DNA of 57,581 nt from JBCBJX01 sp038522735 (GTDB taxonomy: Bacteria; Pseudomonadota; Alphaproteobacteria; Caulobacterales; Parvularculaceae). The DNA lies in the NCBI GenBank assembly GCA_038522735.1, contig JBCBJX010000009.1, positions 1 through 57,581 of the forward strand, in the 5' to 3' direction. The notes beneath the pieces were generated by a model. The model searched no databases. It had not been told where the DNA came from and worked only from the letters and a program-made list of their open reading frames with translations. Below are positions 25,816 to 32,583 of the stretch, piece after piece. Within the stretch, counting starts at the first letter, position 1; each line of letters begins with the position of its first letter. Both the position numbers and the translations under genes were made by a program.

Positions 25816-26619
25816 TCAGTCCTTCGGCTTCGGCGGCGCATAATTGAAAGCGAGCCGCCCGCCGTCGACATAAATGCATTGCCCGACCACATAGGACGAG
25901 GCGTCGGAGACGAGGAAGGCGATCACCTCGGCCGCCTCGTCCGGGTCGCCCACCCGGCCTATCGGCGTGCGCGTCAGAATGCGCTTGCGGTCGTCGCTGT
26001 CGGAGAATTCCTCCGCATCGGGACCGCCGACAAGCGCCCCGAGACCGACGGCGTTCACCCTTACGCCGAGAGGCGCGAGCGCGATCGCCATCGCTTTCGT
26101 CAGCTGGTTGAGCCCGCCCTGGCTAGCGGCGAACGCGGCGTGGTGGGGCCCGGCCGTCACCGCCTCGACGGAGGAGACGTTGACGATGATGCGCGCGCGC
26201 GGCGATCCGCCCGCCGCTTCCTCTTCAAAGCCGCGGACCATCTCACGCGCCGCCGCCTGGCCGAGCAGAAACGCGCCGCGAAGGTTCTGGGAGAGGACCG
26301 CGTCGAAGTCCTCCGCCGTCGTTTCCAAAAAAGCCGCCGGATTCACGACGGCGGACGACTGAACAAGGCCGTCGAGGCGGCCGAAACTGTCGATCGCCGC
26401 GGCGATGATGTTGTGGACGTCCAGCTTCTCGGCGGGATCGGCGCTCAGGTGCGCAGCTTCCGAGCCCGATTGACCAAGGCTTCCGGCAAGTTCTGCGAGG
26501 GCGTCCTCATCGTCCCCCACCGCCAGAATACGCGCGCCGTCGACGGCGAGCCGTCGCGCGACGGCCCGGCCGACCGCCTTGTCCGCCCCCGTGACGATAA
26601 TTGATCGCGCCGCGCCCAT
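25816..26619 (-). CDS. Short-chain dehydrogenase/reductase-fold protein lacking catalytic Tyr and Lys
   Basis: A 267-residue SDR-fold protein. The fold is clear: TGADKAVGRAVARRLA at the nucleotide loop, N112 in QNLRGAF, S149/S150 in NVSSVEA, and the C-terminal GQCIYVDGG block. However, the catalytic YxxxK is FxxxQ (F163-AAS-Q167, codons TTC and CAG), the NNAG motif is replaced by QSSA, and the second glycine of TGxxxGxG is alanine. Classical oxidoreductase activity is therefore unlikely. It may be a pseudoenzyme that binds nucleotide or a partner. It is convergent with the trcR-like gene, only 3 bases apart. No frameshift or stop suggests decay. Confidence 0.85.
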   Translation of the reverse strand: MGAARSIIVTGADKAVGRAVARRLAVDGARILAVGDDEDALAELAGSLGQSGSEAAHLSADPAEKLDVHNIIAAAIDSFGRLDGLVQSSAVVNPAAFLETTAEDFDAVLSQNLRGAFLLGQAAAREMVRGFEEEAAGGSPRARIIVNVSSVEAVTAGPHHAAFAASQGGLNQLTKAMAIALAPLGVRVNAVGLGALVGGPDAEEFSDSDDRKRILTRTPIGRVGDPDEAAEVIAFLVSDASSYVVGQCIYVDGGRLAFNYAPPKPKD

Positions 26620-26668
26620 ATTTCTTCATCCCTTTCCGCCGGTATCACCGTGCCCCGAAACGCGGCCG

Positions 26669-26700
26669 AAAAAAAAGCGCCCCGATTAGGGGCGCTTTCA
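26669..26700 (-). terminator. Intrinsic terminator after the DUF465 gene
   Basis: Read on the minus strand, a 7-bp GC stem GCGCCCC / GGGGCGC with a five-base loop is extended by AAA/TTT pairs and followed by eight T residues. It lies just after the stop of the DUF465 gene at 26707 and before the SDR gene, so it ends the small transcript and separates the two. Confidence 0.9.
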
Positions 26701-26706
26701 GGCGGG

Positions 26707-26886
26707 CTAGGCGTGCCATCGCCTTAACTGCAGCCTGTGGATCTCATCCTTGACCTTGAGCTTCTGTCGTTTGAGCAGCACCAAGCGGTCGTCATCAAAA
26801 GCCGGATGGCGGAGTTCCTCATGGATCTCGGTTTCAAGCGCTTGATGTTTCTTGGACAACTGTTCCAGACGAGCGTCTAAGGTCAT
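26707..26886 (-). CDS. YdcH/DUF465 family small protein
   Basis: A 59-residue protein of the DUF465 family with the pattern LSKKHQALETEIHEELRHPAFDDDRLVLLKRQKLKVKDEIHRL spread over two helices. It is a short helical hairpin, cytoplasmic, of unknown function. I chose the ATG at 26886 because AAAGGAGG lies 8 bases before it; a longer frame starting further upstream has no such site. It is a single-gene transcript bounded by an intrinsic terminator. A second DUF465 gene lies at 28142. Confidence 0.88.
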   Translation of the reverse strand: MTLDARLEQLSKKHQALETEIHEELRHPAFDDDRLVLLKRQKLKVKDEIHRLQLRRWHA

Positions 26887-26934
26887 ATGGATGCCTCCTT
26901 TCGACCGATGGAGACAAAATTGAACCACGAGATT

Positions 26935-26951
26935 TTGCGTCTGTCACGCAA
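26935..26951. repeat. Small inverted repeat between divergent DUF465 and ubiX genes
   Basis: TTGCGT (26935-26940) and ACGCAA (26946-26951) form a perfect 6-bp inverted repeat around CTGTC in the 89-base gap between two divergent starts. It could be an operator or a 5' hairpin, but the arms are short and chance is possible. Confidence 0.35.
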
Positions 26952-26975
26952 CAGGCAAGCGAAAGAATCGACCAA

Positions 26976-27599
26976 TTGAACCCCGAAAACCGTGTTATCG
27001 TAGCCATTACAGGCGCTTCCGGTGTGATCTATGGGGAGCGGGCGCTCGACGCATTGAATGCGCTCGGGGTCGAAACGCACCTCGTTGTTTCCAAGGCCGG
27101 CGCGCGGACGCTGATGGAGGAGCGCGGCCTCTCCGCGGCTGAAATCGGCGCCCGGGCGAGCGTCGTTCATCCGCAAAGCGATATCGGCGCCTCCATCGCG
27201 TCCGGCTCGTTCCGCTGCCGCGGTATGCTGGTCGCGCCCTGCTCCATCCGGACTATGTCCGAAATCGCGACGGGGGTGACGACATCGCTGACGACCCGCG
27301 CCGCGGACGTCTGCCTGAAAGAGCGTCGGCCACTTGTTCTGATGGTGCGCGAAACCCCCTTCCATCTCGGCCACTTGCGCGCCATGACGCAGCTTGCGGA
27401 AATGGGTGCGATCATCGCGCCGCCGCTGCCGGCGTTCTACGCGCAGCCTGAGACGGTGGAGCAGCTGGTCGATCAATCGATCGGACGGGCGCTCGACCTG
27501 TTGGGCCTTGACTGGTCCGCGACCCGGCGCTGGGGCGAAACGGTCGGCCCGAAGCCCGACGACCACGAAGAGACGCCGCGCGGCGGCGAAGGACGATGA
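26976..27599 (+). CDS. ubiX: UbiX-family flavin prenyltransferase
   Basis: Makes prenylated FMN, the cofactor of UbiD-type decarboxylases in ubiquinone synthesis. It has 207 residues with AITGASGVIYGERAL at the FMN site, VAPCSIRTMSEIATG and RETPFHLGHLRAM, all standard for the family. The only start compatible with this N-terminus is TTG at 26976 (MNPENRVIVAITGASG); no in-frame ATG or GTG precedes the flavin motif. No ubiD gene lies in the window. It overlaps the next gene by ATGA, and a DUF465 gene follows. Confidence 0.93.
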   Translation: MNPENRVIVAITGASGVIYGERALDALNALGVETHLVVSKAGARTLMEERGLSAAEIGARASVVHPQSDIGASIASGSFRCRGMLVAPCSIRTMSEIATGVTTSLTTRAADVCLKERRPLVLMVRETPFHLGHLRAMTQLAEMGAIIAPPLPAFYAQPETVEQLVDQSIGRALDLLGLDWSATRRWGETVGPKPDDHEETPRGGEGR

Positions 27600-28138
27600 C
27601 GGACAAACCTGAGACCAAAGACGCAACTTCGGACGAGAGCGCGGGCGACACGGAGGGGTTCTGGGACTGGTCCAACCGGGTCTACCGGCTGTCGGGCGTC
27701 GCCGACCGGCTTATTAATCTTCAGGATGCAAACAAGTTCGATGTCAACCTCGTCCTCTGGTGCGTCTGGCTCGGCCTCCATGTCGGCGCGGTGAAACCGA
27801 AAGCGGTGCGCAAGGCTGTCGCTGCGGCGGAGGACTGGGACGCTCATGTGGTGAAGCCCCTGCGCGCCGCCCGTAAGGCGCTGAAGTCCGCGCCGGGCGA
27901 AGCGGAGGGCGCCGACGCACTTCGAAAGAAAGTGAAAGACGCCGAGCTTGAGGCCGAGCGAATCGAGCAAAGTCTCCTCGAAGGTCTCGCCCCCAGCGAA
28001 GCGGACGAGCCCGCTTCCAACGCCGCAGCGCGCTCGAACCTCCTGGCCTATCGCGACGCCCTCGGATCATCGGCCCCGGACGAGGTGTTCGACCCGTTCC
28101 TTGAGTCGCTTTCGGCCTCCGCGGACGACCACGCCTAA
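27596..28138 (+). CDS. TIGR02444 family protein
   Basis: A 180-residue cytoplasmic protein matching TIGR02444: an N-terminal FWDWSNRVYRLSGVADRLINLQD and VNLVLWCVWLGLHVG, followed by helical, charged sequence. The function is unknown. It overlaps ubiX by four bases and precedes a DUF465 gene by 3 bases. These three therefore form one operon. The family is widespread in proteobacteria, often near small housekeeping genes. Confidence 0.85.
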   Translation: MTDKPETKDATSDESAGDTEGFWDWSNRVYRLSGVADRLINLQDANKFDVNLVLWCVWLGLHVGAVKPKAVRKAVAAAEDWDAHVVKPLRAARKALKSAPGEAEGADALRKKVKDAELEAERIEQSLLEGLAPSEADEPASNAAARSNLLAYRDALGSSAPDEVFDPFLESLSASADDHA

Positions 28139-28141
28139 ACC

Positions 28142-28369
28142 ATGCCTGGCGGAACGCTCCCTCCGAACGCGGCGGACGACAATGCGCTGTTGTTGCGCAT
28201 CGGCGAGCTCGAGACGCGTCACGCGGACCTTGATCAGGCGGTCACTGCGATGGAGGCGCAACCCTTCACGGACCGGCTCGCCCTCCACCGCCTCAAGAAA
28301 CAGAAGCTCGCGCTGAAGGACGAGATCGCCGCTCTGCGGGATCAACTGCACCCGGACATTATAGCCTGA
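28142..28369 (+). CDS. YdcH/DUF465 family small protein (second copy)
   Basis: A 75-residue DUF465 relative with IGELETRHADLDQAVTAMEA and DRLALHRLKKQKLALKDEIAAL, the same two-helix pattern as the copy at 26707-26886 but with a longer N-terminus. The function is unknown. It is the last gene of the ubiX transcript and is convergent with the diguanylate cyclase gene 12 bases away. No clear Shine-Dalgarno precedes the ATG; coupling to the upstream stop 3 bases before is likely. Confidence 0.85.
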   Translation: MPGGTLPPNAADDNALLLRIGELETRHADLDQAVTAMEAQPFTDRLALHRLKKQKLALKDEIAALRDQLHPDIIA

Positions 28370-28381
28370 GACGAGAAGCGA

Positions 28382-28996
28382 TCAGCGCCGCTTCGAGCGC
28401 TTGTTGGCGTACATCGCTTCATCCGCCGCCTGGATCACGTCCTCCGGCCTCGCTCCGGAGGTCAGTTCGGCGACGCCGAACGAGACGTCCAGCGGGATGA
28501 TCGCGCCCCGCCATTCCAGTTGCACCGCGCGGAGGGTCTCCACCAGTCGATCGGCGCTGTTGAACGCATCGTCCGTATCCGCCCGCCAGAATATCACGCC
28601 GAACTCATCTCCGCCGAGACGGCCCGCGACGTCCGAGCGACGCACCGCTTCGGCGAGCGTGGCGCCGATCCGAGCGATGACGGCGTCGCCCGCCACATGG
28701 CCATAGCGATCGTTGATCTCCTTCAGCCGGTCGACGTCGAAAAAGCCGAGGGAGGCCGGGTCGCCATGGCGCGACCGGCGCGCGAGCATCCGGTCGAGGG
28801 CCTGCAGGAAGGCGCGGCGGTTGAGGACGGACGAGAGCGGATCGAGATCGGCGAGCGCCCGCGCTTCGTCGAGCCGGCGCTCCATATCGGCGAGCTCGGC
28901 GCGAAGCGCTGCGTTTTCGACCTGCAGGCGCTCCAGCTCCGTTTGCGCGGACCGCGCCTCGCGGGGCTCGCCCTGCCTTGTTCCATCCGCCGCCAT
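28382..28996 (-). CDS. GGDEF diguanylate cyclase
   Basis: A 204-residue protein from ATG 28996: an N-terminal coiled coil (ELERLQVENAALRAELADMERRL, about 15-40) and a GGDEF domain. The active site GGDEF is intact (RLGGDEFGVI), and RRSD five residues upstream fits the RxxD inhibitory site. It should make c-di-GMP from two GTP and be product-inhibited. No membrane or sensor domain is visible, so it is probably soluble and dimerises through the coiled coil. An upstream in-frame ATG at 29110 would add 38 arginine-rich residues but overlaps the purE start, so I prefer 28996. Convergent with the DUF465 gene. Confidence 0.9.
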   Translation of the reverse strand: MAADGTRQGEPREARSAQTELERLQVENAALRAELADMERRLDEARALADLDPLSSVLNRRAFLQALDRMLARRSRHGDPASLGFFDVDRLKEINDRYGHVAGDAVIARIGATLAEAVRRSDVAGRLGGDEFGVIFWRADTDDAFNSADRLVETLRAVQLEWRGAIIPLDVSFGVAELTSGARPEDVIQAADEAMYANKRSKRR

Positions 28997-29108
28997 AAGC
29001 CGACAAAACCTGCGCGCCGCCGCGAATGCAAGCGGGCGCGTTCGCGCCCGCCGAGCCTTGCCAGCCGTGCGAGGACTTCGATAGACACCGGTTTTTGCGA
29101 GGATGGGC

Positions 29109-29612
29109 ATGGCGTCTCAAACCGGAGCAGAACCGATCGTCGGCGTCATCATGGGCAGTCAGTCCGACTGGTCGACGATGACGCACGCCATGGAGACCCT
29201 CGGCGAACTCGCCGTGCCCGCCGAAGCGCGCATCGTCTCCGCCCACCGGACGCCGGACCGGCTCTATGAGTACGCGAAGTCGGCGAAGTCCCGGGGTCTT
29301 AAGGCGATCATCGCCGGCGCCGGCGGGGCGGCGCACCTGCCGGGCATGCTCGCCTCGATGACGCCGCTACCGGTCTTCGGCGTGCCGGTTGAATCGAAAG
29401 CCCTCTCCGGCCTCGACAGCCTTCTTTCGATTGTCCAAATGCCGGCCGGAGTGCCGGTCGGGACGCTCGCCATCGGCAAAGCCGGCGCGACCAACGCGGC
29501 CCTGCTCGCCGCCGCCGCCCTCGCCGCCTTCGACGACGCGCTCGCAGCGCGGCTCGACGCCTGGCGCGCCGCGCGATCGGCTGCAGTGGGCGAGGAGCCC
29601 GTGGACGGATGA
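29109..29612 (+). CDS. purE: N5-carboxyaminoimidazole ribonucleotide mutase
   Basis: De novo purine synthesis: converts N5-CAIR to CAIR. It has 167 residues with the class I PurE motifs GVIMGSQSDWSTM, VSAHRTPDRLYEYA, IIAGAGGAAHLPGM and GVPVESKALSGLDSLLSIVQMP. Two starts are possible, ATG at 29103 and 29109. The second has GAGG at a proper distance and is preferred. It overlaps purK (ATGA), so the two are coupled. The 5' end overlaps the longer, less likely, start of the divergent cyclase gene. Confidence 0.95.
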   Translation: MASQTGAEPIVGVIMGSQSDWSTMTHAMETLGELAVPAEARIVSAHRTPDRLYEYAKSAKSRGLKAIIAGAGGAAHLPGMLASMTPLPVFGVPVESKALSGLDSLLSIVQMPAGVPVGTLAIGKAGATNAALLAAAALAAFDDALAARLDAWRAARSAAVGEEPVDG

Positions 29613-30700
29613 GCGCTCGGCCTTTTCCCGTTCCGCCCGGGGGAACCCTCGGCGTTCTCGGCGGCGGCCAGCTCGGGCGGATGATCGCCTCCAGCGCCAT
29701 GCGTCTCGGCCTTAAAACCCATGTCTATGCGGACGAAGGCGACAATCCGGGGGCGGAGATCGCAAGCGCGGCCACCATCGCCCCCTTTGACGACGCCGAC
29801 GCCCTAGACCGGTTCGCCGCCGCCGTCGACATCGCCACGATCGAATGGGAGAACGTTCCGGTGGACGCGCTCAAGCGCATCGCCGCCGCCGGCGTTCCGA
29901 CCTATCCAAATGCGGAGACAGTCCGCATCGCCCAGGACCGCGTTCTGGAAAAAACATTCATCAACGAGGCGGGCGTCGCCACGGCGCCGTGGCGCAAGGT
30001 CGATGATCTGAAAGATCTCCGCGTCGCTTTCGCCGAGATCGGCGGGCCGGCGATCCTGAAAACCCGGCGCTTCGGCTATGACGGCAAGGGCCAGGCGCGG
30101 ATCGCAGAGGCGCGCGAACTGGACGCAGCTTGGGCCGCGATCGGCGAGCAGCCCGCGATCCTCGAAGGCGTCGCCCCTTTCGCCTGCGAGGCGTCGGTCG
30201 TCCTTGCCCGGACGGTCGATGGAGTAGTCTATCCCTTCGACATTCCACGGAACGACCATGAAGGGGGGATCCTCAGCGCATCGACGGTCCCGAGCGGGCT
30301 CGACGCCGATGTCGAGGAAAAACTCCATGCGGCGGCGCGCGCGGTGTCGGAAAAATTCGGCGATGTCGGCGTTCTCGGCGTCGAGTTTTTCGTCATGGAG
30401 AACGGCGACGTGCTGGCGAATGAGATCGCACCGCGCGTCCACAACTCCGGACACTGGTCTGAGGACGCCTGCGATATCGGCCAGTTCGAGCAGCACGCCC
30501 GCGCCGTCTGCGGCTGGCCCGTCCGCGCGCCGCAGCGCCATTCAAACGCCCGCATGCGGAATATTCTGGGCGCCGATGCGAACGACTGGCTGCGCGACGT
30601 TGCAGAGCCCGGCGCGCGGTTGACGCTCTACGGCAAGGCGGAGGCCCGAGAGGGCCGCAAGATGGGGCATGTCACGGTGCTGGAGCCCACATCGACATAG
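29609..30700 (+). CDS. purK: N5-carboxyaminoimidazole ribonucleotide synthase
   Basis: An ATP-grasp enzyme that carboxylates AIR to N5-CAIR, the substrate of PurE. The 363-residue protein has LGVLGGGQLGRMIASSA at the N-terminus, the ATP-grasp lid region ILKTRRFGYDGKGQ, and VEFFVMENGDVLANEIAPRVHNSGHW near 260-290. Its start overlaps the purE stop (ATGA), forming a purEK operon. The exported serine hydrolase follows 28 bases later on the same strand but is probably a separate functional unit. Confidence 0.95.
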   Translation: MSARPFPVPPGGTLGVLGGGQLGRMIASSAMRLGLKTHVYADEGDNPGAEIASAATIAPFDDADALDRFAAAVDIATIEWENVPVDALKRIAAAGVPTYPNAETVRIAQDRVLEKTFINEAGVATAPWRKVDDLKDLRVAFAEIGGPAILKTRRFGYDGKGQARIAEARELDAAWAAIGEQPAILEGVAPFACEASVVLARTVDGVVYPFDIPRNDHEGGILSASTVPSGLDADVEEKLHAAARAVSEKFGDVGVLGVEFFVMENGDVLANEIAPRVHNSGHWSEDACDIGQFEQHARAVCGWPVRAPQRHSNARMRNILGADANDWLRDVAEPGARLTLYGKAEAREGRKMGHVTVLEPTST

Positions 30701-30728
30701 CGGGGCGTCGCCCGACAGGAACGGACCG

Positions 30729-31838
30729 ATGGATGCAAACACTTGGAAGAGCGCCGCGCTCGGGGCGGCTACGCTCCTGCTCGCGGCGTGCGGCGGCGAG
30801 AAGGCGACGCCGACGCTGGAGGATCGGCTAGCCGAGGCGCTGGCGCAGGAGCCCGACGCGCGCGGGTTCGCCGTCGCCGTCGAAACGCCGTCAGGCCTCC
30901 GCAACGCGGCTGTAGGCGACGCCGGTCCCGACGGGCGGGCGCTGACGGCGACGACGCCGGTGCGGATCGCGAGCGTTACGAAGACGTTCGTCGCCGCGAC
31001 CGTCCTGCGGCTCCACGAACGTGGCGAGATCGGTCTCGACGCGCCGATCGGTTCGCTTCTCAACCCGGACCTTGAGAACATTCTCTCTACTGATGGGTAC
31101 GATACGAGTGCGATTACTGTCCGGCATCTGCTGATGCATGTCGGCGGCCTCCCCGACCACGCGGACGGATCGTTCGGCGAAATCGTCGGCGCCGACCCGC
31201 AGCAGGCGTGGTCGCGGCGCGATCAGGTCGCGTTGCTGATCGAAGAACACGAGCCCCTCGGCCCGCCAGGCGTCTCGTTCCACTATTCCGACACCGGATA
31301 CGTCCTGCTCGGCGACATTGTGGAGCGCCTCGCCGAAGCGCCGCTCGCCTCTATCGTCCGTAAAGAAATGCAGTTCGATCGGATCGGCCTTCGAGAGACC
31401 TGGTGGGAGTCGGTGGAGACACCGCCCGCAGGCGCGGCGCCCCGGGCGCACCAGCACCTCGACGGCGCCGACATTTATGATTGGAGCCCGACCATCGATC
31501 TCTATGGCGGCGGCGGGCTCGTTTCGAGCCCGCGCGATCTCGCGCGGTTTTACGCAGCGCTTTTCGGCGGCGAAATCTTGGAGCGCCCGGAAACGCTCGA
31601 CCTCATGACAACAGCGCCGGGGCATCCGGAGCCGGACGAATACCGGATCGGGCTCTTTCCCGGAAACGCCCACGGGGTCGAGATCTTCGCTCACGGAGGC
31701 TTCTGGGGCCTTTGGGCGGCGTACGCGCCGGAGCACGAAATCGCCGCCGCCGGCGTCGTGCTGGATCAAGCAGGCTACCGCGCTTTGCGCGACCTGCTGA
31801 AAGACGAGATCGCCTCTGAAGCCGCGAGCGACAGGTGA
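30729..31838 (+). CDS. Serine hydrolase lipoprotein (beta-lactamase/class C fold)
   Basis: A 369-residue exported protein with lipobox LAAC (C21). The penicillin-binding/class C beta-lactamase-like fold shows SxxK as SVTK (S82, K85), YxN-like YSD in FHYSDTGYVLLG and a HxG-like HGG in FAHGGFWGLW. It is therefore a D-Ala-D-Ala carboxypeptidase-like or esterase-like hydrolase; true beta-lactamase activity cannot be told from sequence. The start ATG 30729 (MDANTWKSAAL) gives a clean signal peptide. It begins a same-strand run with the DUF305 and LVIVD proteins. Confidence 0.9.
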   Translation: MDANTWKSAALGAATLLLAACGGEKATPTLEDRLAEALAQEPDARGFAVAVETPSGLRNAAVGDAGPDGRALTATTPVRIASVTKTFVAATVLRLHERGEIGLDAPIGSLLNPDLENILSTDGYDTSAITVRHLLMHVGGLPDHADGSFGEIVGADPQQAWSRRDQVALLIEEHEPLGPPGVSFHYSDTGYVLLGDIVERLAEAPLASIVRKEMQFDRIGLRETWWESVETPPAGAAPRAHQHLDGADIYDWSPTIDLYGGGGLVSSPRDLARFYAALFGGEILERPETLDLMTTAPGHPEPDEYRIGLFPGNAHGVEIFAHGGFWGLWAAYAPEHEIAAAGVVLDQAGYRALRDLLKDEIASEAASDR

Positions 31839-31911
31839 CCACCCTTCGACGTTGACGCCGCCGCGCCGGACATCGGAAACTCAGTCGAACGTAATCGGGG
31901 GCCCGTCGATC

Positions 31912-32559
31912 ATGGTGATCGCAAGTATAACCCTGTCTTTGCTCGTCGCGGTCGGCGCCGCGCCGCAGGACGCTCCGATCGTCAAACCCGGCGCGCCCGG
32001 CGAAAAGAGCGAGCGCCTGTCGCCGGCGGAGTCCGCTGCGCTCGCGAAGACCCGCTACACCGCGGCCGACGCCCGCTTCATGCAGCACATGATCGTCCAC
32101 CACGCCCAGGCCGTTGAGATGGTCGCGCTGATCGCCGAGCGCTCGACGCATGACGGCGTCGCCCGCATGGGCGCTCGGATCTCGGCGTCCCAAGCGAGCG
32201 AAATCGAGTTCATGAAGTCCTGGCTCGCTGCGCGGGGCGAAAAACTGGAGATGCAGCACGAAGACGGCGCCCACCCCGGCATGGCGATGATGAAGCGCGA
32301 TCCGGATACGCCCGTCATGGCCGGCATGCTGTCGCCGAATGAAATGAAACGGCTTGCGGCCGCCTCTGGCGTCGGATTCGACCGGCTGTTCCTCAGCGGC
32401 ATGATCAAACACCATCAGGGCGCGCTCGACATGGTCGATGCGCTGCTCGAGACGCCGAACGCCGGCGAGGACCCGGCGCTTTCGGAGTTTCTCTCCTCCG
32501 TCGTCGCCCATCAGTCGGCGGAGATCCTTCGCATGCAGACCATGCTCTCGGCGCTTTAG
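31912..32559 (+). CDS. DUF305 exported protein
   Basis: A 215-residue protein with an N-terminal signal peptide (MVIASITLSLLVAVGAA). It has the double four-helix DUF305 pattern: FMQHMIVHHAQAVEMVAL near 52-70 and FLSGMIKHHQGALDMVDAL near 160-178. These are histidine/methionine-rich helices resembling ferritin-like bundles. A cyanobacterial member (CopM) binds copper. Several extra methionines (HPGMAMMKRD, PVMAGMLSPNEM) strengthen a periplasmic metal-binding guess. ATG 31912 was chosen for its clean signal peptide; an in-frame start at 31852 lacks one. The LVIVD gene follows by 24 bases. Confidence 0.88.
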   Translation: MVIASITLSLLVAVGAAPQDAPIVKPGAPGEKSERLSPAESAALAKTRYTAADARFMQHMIVHHAQAVEMVALIAERSTHDGVARMGARISASQASEIEFMKSWLAARGEKLEMQHEDGAHPGMAMMKRDPDTPVMAGMLSPNEMKRLAAASGVGFDRLFLSGMIKHHQGALDMVDALLETPNAGEDPALSEFLSSVVAHQSAEILRMQTMLSAL

Positions 32560-32583
32560 CCTGCGGCCCATAAGGACGAAAAG

